Shown here: positions 32,578 to 42,022 of the stretch, one piece after another
Layout: the number at the start of each line of letters is the position of its first letter
How positions within the stretch are numbered: position 1 is the stretch's first letter
NCBI RefSeq assembly: GCF_003602005.1
Contig: NZ_QZWD01000012.1
Span: 1 to 64,000, forward strand
Reading direction: 5' to 3'
DNA from: Salinisphaera sp. Q1T1-3
Lineage (GTDB): Bacteria > Pseudomonadota > Gammaproteobacteria > Nevskiales > Salinisphaeraceae
Length of the DNA stretch: 64,000 bases
The notes under the pieces: generated by a model
What the model was told of the DNA's origin: nothing
What the model saw: the letters and a program-made list of their open reading frames with translations, nothing else
Databases searched by the model: none
Program-made: the position numbers and the translations under genes

Positions 32578-32607
32578 TTGTTTCGCCTGCAAGTCTGTGC
32601 CTAGACT
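32578..32607 (+). promoter_or_regulatory. Putative dacB promoter
   Basis: TTGTTT (32578-32583) and TAGACT (32602-32607) are separated by 18 bp. The -10 ends 29 bp before the dacB ATG, and an AAGGAAA ribosome binding site lies in between. Confidence 0.5.
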
Positions 32608-32636
32608 GGCGCCGATCGCTCCCAAGGAAACCCAAC

Positions 32637-34151
32637 ATGACCGCCGTCGTGCTCGCGAAGTCGTTGTGGCGCCAGACAACCCGCGGCTCTGCGCGGCTTG
32701 GCCCGCTGTTCGTTCTATGGCTCGCCAGTTTCGGCGCAGTTGCAGCGCCGGCGGATCTGTCCAACCTGCGCAATCTCGCCTCGCATGCCCAGGTCTCGGC
32801 CATGGTGGTTCGGTTGTCCGACAGGGCGACCATCGCGTCGCTCAACCCCGATCAGCGACTAACGCCGGCCTCGGTGAGCAAGCTGTTCTCGGCCTCGGCC
32901 GCACTGCAGCAGCTTGGCCCGGATCATCGATTCACTTCCCGATTCGCCAGCCACGGCCTGGTCCGCGGCAATACGCTCGACGGTGACCTGGTGTTCGTCG
33001 GCGGCGGGGACCCGTCACTGGACAACAAGCATCTACGCGAACTCGTCGCCCGGTTGCAGGCCCGCGGCGTACACAGCGTCACGGGTGATCTGATCGTCGA
33101 CGACGGGCTCTGGGGCACCGTGCCCTGTCTCACCCAGGATCGCTGCAACGCCAAGACCCGCGCCTCGCATGCCTACAGCGCCCCGCTGTCCTCGGCCGGC
33201 GTGAACTTCGGCACCGTCACCGCCAGCCTCTATCCGGGCGCACACAGCGGCGCGACGGTACAGGTGGCTCTGCATCCGGCCGACCTGCCCGGTTACGACA
33301 TCGACAACCAGGTTCGAACCGTCTCCCGCGACGGCAAGGCGGGCGTCATGGCCTGGCGCACCTATGCCAACGGCCGCTCGACGCTCCATCTGCGCGGCAC
33401 GCTGCCGGTCGGCTACGGGCCATACGATCTGCAACGTGCGGTCACCGGCGCCGCGGACGAGACCGCCCGCGTGCTCTCGGCACTACTGGCCAATGCCGGC
33501 GTACACGTCCAGGGCCGTGTTCGCACGCGATCCAGTGACGTCGACAGCGAGGGGGCGACGCTCGCCACCGTGGAAAGCAGCTCGCTCGCCGAGCAGCTGA
33601 TCCCGATGCTGGCCTATTCCAACAACTACATGGCCGATGCGTTGACGCTGGACGTTGCCGCCGACAGTGGCTACAACCTGCCGCTCACGCTGCCCCGCGC
33701 CGCACAATCGCTCGAAGCACTTTCCGAACGTGCCAACCAGTTCGCCTATCCACAGCTCAAGCGCGGCGGCGCCGACTTCACCAGCGGCAGCGGGTTGTCG
33801 CTCGGCAACAACCTCTCGGCGCGCGATCTGGTCTCGCTACTCGACTACATGTTTCATCAGAACGCCCTCTTCCCGTCGTTCTACGGCGCTATTCCCGTGC
33901 CCTTGTCGGCACCTTCACGCACGCTCAAGCAAGGCGATTTCGACTTCCAGACTCGTATCGTTGCCAAGACAGGCACCCTGTCCGAACCGGTCACCGTGCG
34001 GGCCCTGGCCGGCTACATGCGGCTGTCCGACGGCAGCTTTGCGGCCTTCGGCATCGTGATCAACGGCACCAGGCAGGATCCGGCGCTGAGCTATCAACAG
34101 ACGGTGACCGCGTATCAGCACGATCTGGAGAACATCCTGGCGAACTACTGA
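32637..34151 (+). CDS. dacB: D-alanyl-D-alanine carboxypeptidase/endopeptidase (PBP4, peptidase S13)
   Basis: Periplasmic low-molecular-mass penicillin-binding protein that trims peptidoglycan cross-links. 504 residues with an N-terminal signal peptide (cleavage near FGAVAA). Penicillin-binding motifs: S79-V-S-K82, S328-N-N and K444-T-G-T. The long insert between the first two motifs (about 100-270) is the S13-specific domain. Divergent from tgt; no operon partner. Confidence 0.96.
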   Translation: MTAVVLAKSLWRQTTRGSARLGPLFVLWLASFGAVAAPADLSNLRNLASHAQVSAMVVRLSDRATIASLNPDQRLTPASVSKLFSASAALQQLGPDHRFTSRFASHGLVRGNTLDGDLVFVGGGDPSLDNKHLRELVARLQARGVHSVTGDLIVDDGLWGTVPCLTQDRCNAKTRASHAYSAPLSSAGVNFGTVTASLYPGAHSGATVQVALHPADLPGYDIDNQVRTVSRDGKAGVMAWRTYANGRSTLHLRGTLPVGYGPYDLQRAVTGAADETARVLSALLANAGVHVQGRVRTRSSDVDSEGATLATVESSSLAEQLIPMLAYSNNYMADALTLDVAADSGYNLPLTLPRAAQSLEALSERANQFAYPQLKRGGADFTSGSGLSLGNNLSARDLVSLLDYMFHQNALFPSFYGAIPVPLSAPSRTLKQGDFDFQTRIVAKTGTLSEPVTVRALAGYMRLSDGSFAAFGIVINGTRQDPALSYQQTVTAYQHDLENILANY

Positions 34152-34267
34152 CGCATGGTGCATGACATCGTCGCGATACGAGCCGAACGGTCGACGGCTG
34201 GTTGCGCCACAACACCGCCACAGGTCGTGTTCGAGCACAGGCAGATTCGGATTGCCGCGAATTTTTC

Positions 34268-34296
34268 TTCACCCGGCGCGCCGACGTCGTTATACT
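34268..34296 (+). promoter_or_regulatory. Promoter of the tRNA-Leu gene
   Basis: TTCACC (34268-34273), 17 bp spacer, TATACT (34291-34296). The -10 ends 13 bp before the tRNA, with a GC-rich GCGCGGCG discriminator as is common for stable RNA genes. Confidence 0.55.
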
Positions 34297-34309
34297 GCGC
34301 GGCGTCGTG

Positions 34310-34396
34310 GCCCGGGTGGCGGAACTGGTAGACGCGTCGGACTCAAAATCCGATTCTGGTGACAGAGTGCGAGTTCGAGTCTCGCCCCGGGCACCA
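34310..34396 (+). tRNA. tRNA-Leu (anticodon CAA)
   Basis: An 87-base class II tRNA. The acceptor arms GCCCGGG and CCCGGGC pair perfectly, followed by discriminator A and an encoded CCA. The anticodon stem TCGGA/TCCGA encloses the loop CTCAAAA, so the anticodon is CAA (reads UUG). A long variable arm and the T-loop GTTCGAGTC are present. Confidence 0.97.
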
Positions 34397-34905
34397 CGAT
34401 CCCGATGACGGACGGCAGCATGTGTCGAGCCGTTTCATCGCATCGCCACTGAAATCGCCTCCGGCGTCTCGGCGGTCGCCGCCGCAGACCGTGCCAGATG
34501 CGCGAAGACCTTCCATGTATTGACCGTCGTGCACATAACGCCGTAGCGCGGCCTTTTGGGCCAAACCGCTTGGCGGCCGGGCTTTTGCGCGCGCCTGAGC
34601 GGCGTTGCCGCTCGCTCATTTGCATTCAGCAAACGGCGCTCGCGGCGTCTTGTCAGACGCGCGCAAAAGACACCGGCGCGACCGTAGATGAATAGATCAG
34701 AGGTTCCTTAGCATAACGACCAACACCCCGCCCCCAGGAACCGTGCATCGCGTGCAAGCCGGCACGGCGATTGGCCCGGACACTCGCGGTGCCTGCCCGA
34801 AATCGGAAGACCACCGCTGAATCGACATCCCTGACCGGCGATGACCATCGCACGTCGCCCGCCCGCCTCCGATAACGGCCATCCGCCCCAAAAAGACGAG
34901 ATATT
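34397..34905. other. 509-bp stretch without a convincing gene
   Basis: Between tRNA-Leu and the next gene no reading frame matches a family I recognise. It contains a 17-bp inverted repeat pair at 34582-34669 (listed separately) and GC-rich hairpins. A 65-codon minus-strand frame (34435-34632) exists, but nothing supports it as a gene. No copy of the tRNA 3' end, which would mark an integration site, was seen. Confidence 0.6.
34582..34669. repeat. 88-bp inverted-repeat element
   Basis: CTTTTGCGCGCGCCTGA (34582-34598) and its near-complement TCAGACGCGCGCAAAAG (34653-34669) match at 16 of 17 positions. The interior carries a second hairpin, GAGCGGC-GTT-GCCGCTC. It resembles a REP-type palindromic unit or a miniature element; no second copy was noticed in the window. 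Confidence 0.6.
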
Positions 34906-35544
34906 ATGTGGTCCTGGATCCAAGACAATGCATCGGCACTTTCGGCCGTCTCCGGTCTGGTCACCGTGGCACTGTGGTTTTTCTATGCCCAGCTGCTCAC
35001 GCACAGTTTCCGGCGTCAGCGCGTGGCGCGCGTGCTCATCAACCAGTGCTACGGCGACGATTGCGCCTCTGTGTGTCTGGTCAGCAACATGAGTCACGAA
35101 CCGGTCTATATCCAGTGTCTCGTGCTGGCACTGAACACCGGCGAGGCCCGCTACACATCGTCGATCACCGACCTCGATCGCGCCGAGAGCGCTCGTGGCA
35201 TGGACGACAGCGGGACCTCGGTGACGCGTCAGGGCCCGTTACTGTCCGGTCACGCCATGCGGATCGGCCGGTTCGATTCACTGATCGACAAGGCCGCGCG
35301 GGACCATGGCCTCATCGACCCCGATCGCACCATCCTGCAGACGCAGGATCTGCAGTCGGTCGATGTGACCGCCATCATCAACTACGGGCCGGATGCGCGT
35401 GCGCTCGGTTTTGCACGTCGTTTTCTCATCCGCCGCGACGACAATGAGGCCCTGCGCGTACGGCCGGAGACCGTCGCCACATCCCGCCTGACGAATCGCC
35501 GCTCGCGACAACGGATGCAATACTGGCTTGCGCAGATGACATGA
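34906..35544 (+). CDS. Hypothetical protein with one N-terminal membrane helix
   Basis: I do not recognise this 212-residue protein. One membrane segment (about 13-30, SAVSGLVTVALWFFYAQL) is followed by FRRQRVARVLINQ and a soluble domain with CLVSNMSHEPVYIQCLVLAL that could be beta-rich, then a basic C-terminus. The layout resembles small membrane-anchored hypothetical proteins of marine bacteria. The ATG is the first in frame, and the codon pattern is that of the surrounding genes. No operon partner within 90 bp. Confidence 0.6.
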   Translation: MWSWIQDNASALSAVSGLVTVALWFFYAQLLTHSFRRQRVARVLINQCYGDDCASVCLVSNMSHEPVYIQCLVLALNTGEARYTSSITDLDRAESARGMDDSGTSVTRQGPLLSGHAMRIGRFDSLIDKAARDHGLIDPDRTILQTQDLQSVDVTAIINYGPDARALGFARRFLIRRDDNEALRVRPETVATSRLTNRRSRQRMQYWLAQMT

Positions 35545-35635
35545 CGCTCGCCTCTCGGTTCCGACGCGACGATGGCGCTGTCATGGCCCTGCCGAACGGA
35601 ACTTGTATCATGCGCAGGACTCGAAATATCCACGC

Positions 35636-36148
35636 ATGTCACTCGACGACAAAGGCCAAGTAGTCTCCGTGAGCTCTGTTGCCCCGACCGCGGCTCGACA
35701 AGCCGCCTCCGACCCCATTGCCCGCCTGCATCCGCGGCTGGTCGCCGACTGCCATGTCATCGGCCGTCTCGAGCGCGCGACCGTGCTGCTGCACCGCCAT
35801 GCGGCCATCGGTTGGTTGCTTCTCGTGCCCGATACCGATGCGACGGACTGGCAGGAACTCGACGATGCGGAATACGAGCGCATCGCCCTCCAGCTGCGCC
35901 AGCTGAGCGCGTTCGCCTGCGACTGGTTCGAGGCCGACAAGATGAACGTTGCCGCGATCGGCAATGAAGTCGCGCAGTTGCACATCCATGTGGTGGCGCG
36001 CCAATACGACGATGTCTGCTGGCCGAAACCGGTCTGGGGCCATCTGCCCGGCAGCGGCCCGGCCTATGACGCCGAGACACTGGAGCGGCTGATCACCGAC
36101 CTGAGCCAAGCACTGCGCCTGAGCCGGATCGAGTCTGCCCGTGGCTGA
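35636..36148 (+). CDS. HIT (histidine triad) family protein
   Basis: Predicted nucleotide-binding HIT protein, 170 residues from MSLDDKGQVVSV. The triad region is QLHIHVVARQYDD near residue 117, followed by CWPKPVWGH, and FAADKMNVAAIGN-like sequence precedes it. HIT enzymes hydrolyse or transfer nucleoside phosphates; the substrate here is unknown. An upstream TTG would add 11 residues. Its end overlaps slyX by 8 bases. Confidence 0.85.
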   Translation: MSLDDKGQVVSVSSVAPTAARQAASDPIARLHPRLVADCHVIGRLERATVLLHRHAAIGWLLLVPDTDATDWQELDDAEYERIALQLRQLSAFACDWFEADKMNVAAIGNEVAQLHIHVVARQYDDVCWPKPVWGHLPGSGPAYDAETLERLITDLSQALRLSRIESARG

Positions 36149-36347
36149 GCCGACTCTCGCCGAACTCGAGGTCCGCATCGCTTATCAGGACGATACGATC
36201 GAGCAGCTCAGCACACAGATCTATCGTCAAAGCCAGATGCTCGACCGCCTGGGCGAGCGCTGTCGCCAGCTTGAACAACAGATCGAGCAGCTACGCGAAA
36301 CGAAATCCGACGCCCCGGTCGACGACGCGCCGCCGCCGCACTACTAG
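36141..36347 (+). CDS. slyX: SlyX family protein
   Basis: Short coiled-coil protein of 68 residues with unknown role, starting at GTG 36141. LEVRIAYQDDTIEQLSTQIYRQSQ and the PPPHY C-terminus are family hallmarks. It overlaps the HIT gene by 8 bases. Its TAG stop codon is the first bases of an inserted ~309 bp repeat element. Confidence 0.9.
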   Translation: MAEPTLAELEVRIAYQDDTIEQLSTQIYRQSQMLDRLGERCRQLEQQIEQLRETKSDAPVDDAPPPHY

Positions 36348-36655
36348 GGCCTGTTGATGTTTCGTTCGAGCGCCTTTTCGTCGAGAGACCGCTGTGTGTC
36401 CGGCAAGGCGCGAGTCGCCGATCGTGGCGTGCCACGATCCAGACTCGCAACGCCGCAGGGCGCCCATCGTCGATTTTTCATGGGCGGCCCACCCGAAAGG
36501 GGCAAGTACCCCGAAATCAAAAACACGACGGCAATCCCGCGTTCCAGCACGCAGGCGCCGCATGACTGCGCGGCGCCCGCGACGCCTCGTCTTGCCGCCC
36601 ATCGTCAACTTCAGGGCGAACTTCGCGCAGACTCCCACGAAACATCAACAGGCCC
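36347..36655. mobile_element. MITE-like repeat, copy A, with 19-bp perfect terminal inverted repeats
   Basis: A 309-bp element bounded by GGGCCTGTTGATGTTTCGT (36347-36365) and its exact complement (36637-36655). It is homologous, in opposite orientation, to the element at 42022-42316: the outer 110 bp match at about 101 positions, while the middle is more divergent. Its first G is the last base of the slyX stop TAG. No transposase is encoded, and open frames inside are not conserved between copies, so it looks non-autonomous. No target duplication is visible. Confidence 0.85.
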
Positions 36656-36656
36656 C

Positions 36657-36820
36657 AGGCCTGTTAACACGTCCCGCGTGCGCCGCGCTGGCGCGCATTT
36701 TTTGCAAGCCAAGGCATCGGGCGCGTACGGCCGTCATTCTGGCGTCGCGAACGGCAACGCCGGATTGCGGAAAAGGACCGCCGTCCCGTCGGGTTGCACC
36801 CAAAGGGTTAACACGCCCTA
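36657..36820. mobile_element. Short related element with GGC(C/G)TGTTAAC ends
   Basis: Directly abutting copy A, this 164-bp stretch begins AGGCCTGTTAACACG and ends GGGTTAACACGCCCTA, an inverted pair with the shared core TGTTAAC. The right end supplies the CTA that is the TAG stop of the neighbouring minus-strand gene. It may be a different member of the same kind of palindromic family. Together with copy A it fills the whole gap between two convergent genes. Confidence 0.6.
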
Positions 36821-37204
36821 GAACTGGATACGACCGCCGCCCTGGCCGCCGCCGTAACCACCGTCGCCGCCCTGGCCCGGCACCTGGATACGCTGACTCT
36901 GCTGACGCTGCATTTCCTTGAGCTCGTCGATCGCGCGCTCGGCGGCGGCGTTGACGGCCTCCGGAAACTTCTCGATGGCCTCGGCCAGATCGCTGGCTTC
37001 GAGATCGAACGACAACGGCAGGTTGCCTGCCGGCGTCATCAGGCTGGCCGAGCCTTCGTAATGCACGTCCCGGCTCGTGTCGTCCTCGCCGGTGGCGGTG
37101 ACCGGCGTCAGTTTGCGGATACTGCCGACCTTGAGATCCGTGAAGGATTCCTCGCGATACATGTTGTCGGCATCGATCTTGATTTCCGGCATGTTCTCGG
37201 CCAT
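36818..37204 (-). CDS. Hypothetical protein with glycine-rich tail
   Basis: A 128-residue protein of unknown function, from MAENMPEIKIDADNMY; AAGGAAGAG lies at good distance before this ATG. The core mixes acidic segments and helices (LAEAIEKFPEAVNAAAERAIDELKEMQRQQ). The last 20 residues form a flexible Gly/Gln-rich tail (GQGGDGGYGGGQGGG) ending in RIQF. The stop codon lies in the terminal bases of the adjacent repeat element, so the C-terminus may have been altered by that insertion. Confidence 0.7.
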   Translation of the reverse strand: MAENMPEIKIDADNMYREESFTDLKVGSIRKLTPVTATGEDDTSRDVHYEGSASLMTPAGNLPLSFDLEASDLAEAIEKFPEAVNAAAERAIDELKEMQRQQSQRIQVPGQGGDGGYGGGQGGGRIQF

Positions 37205-37273
37205 GACGTCTCTTCCTTGTGGCAATGGATTGAACGCGGCGAAGGATAACAGCCGCAGCCGAGGTGCGATGAA

Positions 37274-37885
37274 TCAGTCGCCCGGCAATGCGGCCATGGC
37301 ATCGGAGACACGACGCGCGAGATCGGTCTTGAAGTGTTCACGCAGCCGACGCCGGGCATCATCGGCGTTACCCGAAGTGACAAGTTCCTGTTGCATGCCC
37401 TGGTAACGAAGCGCATCGACGGCCTGGCCACGCCTGGGCGTGGTGAACAGGCTCGTCGTGGCCGCCGCGGTGTAGACGCTGCCGGTCTCGTCCTGATGCC
37501 GGCTGGTGAGCACCATGATACGCAGCACCTGAACCCGGTCCGGCGGCGTTTGGCCGACGTCGAGCGTGATGACGGCACGTTTCAGGCCGGAGAGCGTCTC
37601 GCGGGCCATCGCCTCGACCAGATCCGCCGGCAGGATACGATCATCGCCCGCCGTCTCGGCGGGCACGATCTCCAGGTACAACGGTCGTTGCGTCGCGCTA
37701 CCGGGCGACTGCGCGGATGTGGTCGCAGCCGTCGGCTCGGCCGCGATGGCCGAACCCATTCCGCACACCGACATCGCGCCGGCCAGAGCCGCGGCGAGCA
37801 CGAGTCGATATGCCAGCCGCAGCAGCACGCTCTGGTGAAACGCACCGCTTCGCCGATGCCCATCGCCACGGATACGCACCGACAC
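37274..37885 (-). CDS. Predicted exported protein, unknown function
   Basis: 203 residues from a GTG start located 5 bases after the ppc stop, so it is probably cotranslated with ppc. A signal peptide is visible (LLRLAYRLVLAAALAGAM ... AIAAEP, cleavage near residue 48). The mature part has LYLEIVPAETAGDD and a C-terminal helical region (RRRLREHFKTDLARRVSDAMAAL). I do not recognise the family. A later start closer to the signal peptide is possible. Confidence 0.65.
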   Translation of the reverse strand: MSVRIRGDGHRRSGAFHQSVLLRLAYRLVLAAALAGAMSVCGMGSAIAAEPTAATTSAQSPGSATQRPLYLEIVPAETAGDDRILPADLVEAMARETLSGLKRAVITLDVGQTPPDRVQVLRIMVLTSRHQDETGSVYTAAATTSLFTTPRRGQAVDALRYQGMQQELVTSGNADDARRRLREHFKTDLARRVSDAMAALPGD

Positions 37886-37890
37886 AGCCG

Positions 37891-40692
37891 TCAGCCGGTG
37901 TTGCGCATGCCGGCCGCGATCGCGTTGATCGAGCGCAGTACCGGATCCAGCCAGACGCGATCGCCGTTTTCGCGATAACGGGTCAGAGCCGCGGTCTGGA
38001 TATGGTTGAGCGGATCGAGATACGGCCGGCGCCGGTCCAGCGAGGTCTGGAGTACCGGATCGTCGTCCAGGATCTGCTTTTCGCCGGTGATCCTCAGCAC
38101 GCCGCTGACCGCGCGGTCATACTCGGCGCGAATCGCATCGAAGACATGGGCATGATCGGCAGCCAGACGGGCGTATTCGGTCGCGATCGGCATGTCGGCC
38201 TTGGCCAGCGACATCTGCACGTTATCGATGATGGTCCGGAAATACGGCCAGTCCTGATAGAGACGCTGCAGTGTCTCGGCCTCGACTCCGGCTTCGGTCA
38301 GTGCCGTGCCGAGACCGAGCCAGCCTGGGAGCGTGTGCCGCGACTGTGCCCAGGCGAACACCCAGGAGATGGCCCGGATCGAGCCCTTGTCGAGCTTGGC
38401 CCGCGACGGGCGCGAACTCGGCCGTGACCCGATGTTGAGCGCCCCGATCTCGGTCGTCGGTGTGGCCGCCTTGAAGTAATCGAAAAAGCCTTCGGTGTTC
38501 TCGGTGAGATCGCGATAGAAGCGCTCCCCCGCATCCGCGAGCCGGGCCGCGACATCCGAATAGTCCGCATCCGAGGGGCGCGATGCGCTGGCCTTGAGCG
38601 TGCCGGTGACGCCGAGCGTGAGCTCGTTGACCGCCGTTTCCGGATTCGAGTACTTGGCGAAGATCATCTCGCCCTGCTCGGTGAACTTGATGCGCGAGCG
38701 CACCGTGCCCGGCGGCTGGCTCATGATGGCCTGATGCGTCGGCCCGCCGCCGCGACCGACGGTGCCGCCCCGACCGTGGAACAGCGTGCAGTCGATGCCG
38801 TGCCGCTCACACAGCGCGACCGCCTCCTGCTGGGCGCGATAGAGCTGCCAGCGTGAGGTCATGATGCCGCCGTCCTTGCACGAATCCGAATAGCCGAGCA
38901 TGACCTCCTGACGCTTCGTGCCGTCGGTTTCGCCGGCTTCCAGAAAAGCCCGGTAGTGCGGATTCTCGAGCAGCTTGTCGAGTACCGGCTCGATGTGCTC
39001 GAGATCGGCCACGGTCTCGAACAGCGGCGCGATGCCGAGCGGCGGTCGGACATCGCCGGCCGGGTCGTAAACGCCGGTCATGCGCATCAGCCAGACGAGT
39101 GCCAGCACGTCGGAGGCGCTGTGGGTCATGGAGATCACGTAGCTGCCGAAGGCCGCATGGCCCAGCGTGCGCGTGAATTCGCAGACCACGTCCAGCGATT
39201 CCAGCGTGTCCTCGACGTCGGAAGACACGTCTACCCGCCCGATGGCCGGCAGTTCGTCACGGCCCAGCTCGCGGTTGAGCACCGCCACGCGCCCGTCCTC
39301 GTCGAGCGAGTCGTAGTCGGGCTCGATCTCGAGCGCGGCCATGAGTTCGTGCACGCACTGCGTGTGACGGGTGGACTCCTCGCGCAGATCCAGACGGGCA
39401 AGATGGAAACCGAAGGTCTCGACCAGACGCTGGAGATCCTTGATGCGGTCGTTGGCGATGGCCTCGTCGCCGTGGCCGATCAACGATTCACGCATGATAC
39501 GGATGTCTTCGAGCAGGTCGTCGGCGGCATGATAGGCCAGCGGCGGCCGTTCGCTGCGCTCGGCGCGCAGTCGCAGCTCGGTCTGGATCTGATCGATCAT
39601 CGCCGAGATGCGGCGCCGCATCAGATAGAGCTTGCGCCGATACGGCTCAGCGGCATAGCGCTCGGGACGCACGCCGGTATGGGCAGCGATACGCTGTTCG
39701 TCCGCCTCGAGCGAGGCGAGAAAGGCATCACTGGGCGCACACCAGCGCGCCGAAAAGGACAGCCGGCTCGACAGCTCGTCGATCCGTCGTTCGTATTCCT
39801 GAAGAATCTCGCGCGATTGCAGACGCAGCGCGTAGCGTGTCTCGCGTGCAGTCACGTACGGGTTGCCGTCGCGATCGCCCCCGATCCAGGAACCGAAGGT
39901 CAGCACCGGCGGCGCATCCACTGCCTTGACACCGTAGGCCTTGGCCAGCGCCTTTTCCAGGTTGTTGTAGATCTGCGGAACACTGGCGAACAACGAAGCC
40001 CGGAAGTAATACAGGCCGTTGCGGATCTCGTCCTCGACCGTCGGCCGCGAGCGACGCAGCTCCTCGGTCTTCCAGAGCACCTGGATGTTCTGGCGGATGT
40101 GTTCTTCGATCTCGGCACGCTTGAGCTCGTCAGGGTTGCCGAAGGTGAGTTCCTGGAACCACTCGAAGATACGTCGCAGCGAGTCGAGTACCGCGCGCGG
40201 CTTGGCCTCGGTCGGGTGCGCGGTGAATACCGGAATGAAGGACAGCTTCTCGAGACGCCCCAGAAGATCGTCGAGCGACACCCCGTCGGCGGCCATGTCG
40301 GCGAACGTGCGATTGAACGAGCCCAGCCAGCGCGGGTCGCCGTCGGCGGCGAGCTGGCGTCGCGTGCGATGGGCATGCAGCTCTTCCAGCAGATTGGCCA
40401 GATTGAAGTAGATCGCGAACGCCCGGGTGACCTCGGTCATGGTTTCGGCGGGCAGCTCGTCGATCAGCGCCATCAGACGGGCGCGTTCCTCGGCGTCGTC
40501 ATTCTCGCGCAGGCCGATGAAGCCGCGCCGCAGCGCCTCGACCGTATCGAAGACTTCCGAGCGCGCCTGAGACTGCAGCACGTCGCCCAGCAGCGCGCCG
40601 GCGCGTCGGACCTGAGCACGCAGTTCGCGATCGGCCGCAGCCTGGTCGGCCGAGCCGGTGGCGGGATGCTTTTCGTTGATCGCTGGATTCAT
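37891..40692 (-). CDS. ppc: Phosphoenolpyruvate carboxylase
   Basis: Carboxylates PEP to oxaloacetate to refill the TCA cycle. 933 residues from [10 protein letters not shown]; the frame continues upstream antisense to the Nudix gene, but that part is not family-like. The catalytic H159 is in [11 protein letters not shown]. Further hallmarks are [29 protein letters not shown] and the invariant C-terminal RNTG. Divergent from the Nudix gene; followed at 5 bp by an exported protein. Confidence 0.97.
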   Translation of the reverse strand: MNPAINEKHPATGSADQAAADRELRAQVRRAGALLGDVLQSQARSEVFDTVEALRRGFIGLRENDDAEERARLMALIDELPAETMTEVTRAFAIYFNLANLLEELHAHRTRRQLAADGDPRWLGSFNRTFADMAADGVSLDDLLGRLEKLSFIPVFTAHPTEAKPRAVLDSLRRIFEWFQELTFGNPDELKRAEIEEHIRQNIQVLWKTEELRRSRPTVEDEIRNGLYYFRASLFASVPQIYNNLEKALAKAYGVKAVDAPPVLTFGSWIGGDRDGNPYVTARETRYALRLQSREILQEYERRIDELSSRLSFSARWCAPSDAFLASLEADEQRIAAHTGVRPERYAAEPYRRKLYLMRRRISAMIDQIQTELRLRAERSERPPLAYHAADDLLEDIRIMRESLIGHGDEAIANDRIKDLQRLVETFGFHLARLDLREESTRHTQCVHELMAALEIEPDYDSLDEDGRVAVLNRELGRDELPAIGRVDVSSDVEDTLESLDVVCEFTRTLGHAAFGSYVISMTHSASDVLALVWLMRMTGVYDPAGDVRPPLGIAPLFETVADLEHIEPVLDKLLENPHYRAFLEAGETDGTKRQEVMLGYSDSCKDGGIMTSRWQLYRAQQEAVALCERHGIDCTLFHGRGGTVGRGGGPTHQAIMSQPPGTVRSRIKFTEQGEMIFAKYSNPETAVNELTLGVTGTLKASASRPSDADYSDVAARLADAGERFYRDLTENTEGFFDYFKAATPTTEIGALNIGSRPSSRPSRAKLDKGSIRAISWVFAWAQSRHTLPGWLGLGTALTEAGVEAETLQRLYQDWPYFRTIIDNVQMSLAKADMPIATEYARLAADHAHVFDAIRAEYDRAVSGVLRITGEKQILDDDPVLQTSLDRRRPYLDPLNHIQTAALTRYRENGDRVWLDPVLRSINAIAAGMRNTG

Positions 40693-40836
40693 ATTCGATT
40701 GGTTCTGGAATCGTTTTCCCTGGGACCGAGGATAGCAGCGTTTCGGGTCGAATCTGCAGTCATCGCCTCGTCGGGCCTGTCGCAAAGACCACGCTGCGGT
40801 AGGATGCCGGTTTCCAGGATCTGCGTGTGTTGTGCC

Positions 40837-41418
40837 ATGCCTCGACCAATGCGCTTCTGCCCGAACTGCGGCGCGCCCACCGAATACCGCATTCCCGAAG
40901 GCGATGATCGCAAGCGCAATGTCTGTACCGCCACGGGTGAGATCTTCTACGACAATCCGCGCAATGTCGTTGGCTGCATCGTCGAGTACGACGGTGCGAT
41001 CCTGATGTGTCGACGCGCCATCGAACCACGGCGGGATTTCTGGACACTGCCGGCAGGGTTTCTCGAGCTCGACGAGACCACCGCCGAGGGCGCGGTGCGC
41101 GAGACGTTCGAGGAAACCGGCGTCACCGTGACCGACCCGCAGTTGTTCTCGATGCTGGACGTGCCGCACATCGGCCAGGTCCATATGTTCTTCACCGCCA
41201 CGCTGATCGGTGAACGCATGCCGGCCGGTCCGGAAAGCAGCGAAGTCGCCTTCGTCGATCCGGCCGCGATCGATTGGGCGCAACTGGCCTTTCCGACGAT
41301 TCATCGCACGCTTGAGCGCTATGTCGATGACCGACGCCGTGGCCACAACGGGCTGCACGTCGAGCGACTGGATGCCCAGGACTGGAACGCGATGCATCTG
41401 GCCCGCGATCCGGCCTGA
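40837..41418 (+). CDS. Nudix hydrolase with N-terminal zinc ribbon
   Basis: Predicted nucleotide-diphosphate hydrolase, 193 residues. A zinc ribbon opens the protein (C8-C11 in FCPNCG, then C30). The Nudix box GFLELDETTAEGAVRETFEETGV occupies 74-96 and has all GX5EX7REUXEEXGU residues. An ATG four codons later is also possible. The substrate is unknown. Confidence 0.92.
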   Translation: MPRPMRFCPNCGAPTEYRIPEGDDRKRNVCTATGEIFYDNPRNVVGCIVEYDGAILMCRRAIEPRRDFWTLPAGFLELDETTAEGAVRETFEETGVTVTDPQLFSMLDVPHIGQVHMFFTATLIGERMPAGPESSEVAFVDPAAIDWAQLAFPTIHRTLERYVDDRRRGHNGLHVERLDAQDWNAMHLARDPA

Positions 41419-41547
41419 GCACGGCAGGTCATGCTCGAGCCGGCAACGTCTTTTCGGCTTCGTTATTAACCGCGCCGCAGACAGCGGCTGCGAAGGCATT
41501 GAAAATGAACGACGGATAGCCGCCGGCGTTTCTTTTCGATGGCGTCG

Positions 41548-41574
41548 AAAACAGCTGACGTCGTCAGCTGTTTT
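41548..41574. terminator. 27-bp near-perfect palindrome, probable bidirectional terminator
   Basis: AAAACAGCTGACG and CGTCAGCTGTTTT flank a single T, giving a 12-bp stem with a GTC loop and a T4 tail (A4 on the other side). It lies 130 bp after the Nudix stop, before the ferredoxin gene. An operator role is less likely but not excluded. Confidence 0.6.
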
Positions 41575-41698
41575 GGTGCCGGATTAATAATACGGCGTCG
41601 ATCGCGCCCTGTGGCCTTCCGAAACCGGCGCCTGCTGGTAGACTGCCGCCGTTTGCCATTCAACCATCTGTCGATTTCCGAGGGACGAGGCTGACGCA

Positions 41699-42022
41699 AT
41701 GACCTTCGTTGTCACCGAAAACTGCATCAAGTGCAAATACACCGATTGCGTGGAAGTCTGCCCGGTGGACTGCTTCCATGAAGGCCCGAATTTTCTGGCC
41801 ATCGATCCCGAGGAGTGCATCGATTGCACCCTCTGCGAACCGGAATGCCCGGTCGAGGCAATCGTCTCCGAAGATGATTTGCCCGAGGACCAGGCCGATT
41901 TCCTGGCGCTCAACGCAGAGCTGGCCAGCAAATGGCCTGTGATCACCGAGGTCAAGACACCGCCGGACGATGCCGACGAGTGGGCCGACAAGCCGAACAA
42001 GCGCGAGCTGCTGGAACGCTAG
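41699..42022 (+). CDS. fdxA: Seven-iron ferredoxin (FdxA type)
   Basis: Small electron carrier with one [3Fe-4S] and one [4Fe-4S] cluster, 107 residues. Cysteines at 9, 12, 17, 21, 25, 40, 43, 46 and 50 reproduce the pattern of Azotobacter ferredoxin I (each number one higher). The C-terminal part (about 65-107) is the long helix-containing extension of this subfamily. Its TAG stop is shared with the first base of repeat copy B. Confidence 0.95.
   Translation: MTFVVTENCIKCKYTDCVEVCPVDCFHEGPNFLAIDPEECIDCTLCEPECPVEAIVSEDDLPEDQADFLALNAELASKWPVITEVKTPPDDADEWADKPNKRELLER

Noticed and set aside
34435-34632. 65-codon minus-strand frame after tRNA-Leu
   Set aside because: No ribosome binding site, no recognisable family, and it overlaps a palindromic element.
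34310-34905. Integration site at tRNA-Leu
   Set aside because: No second copy of the tRNA 3' end and no integrase downstream.
38956-40836. Long in-frame extension upstream of the Nudix gene
   Set aside because: It is antisense to ppc; the zinc ribbon and Nudix domain start at 40837.
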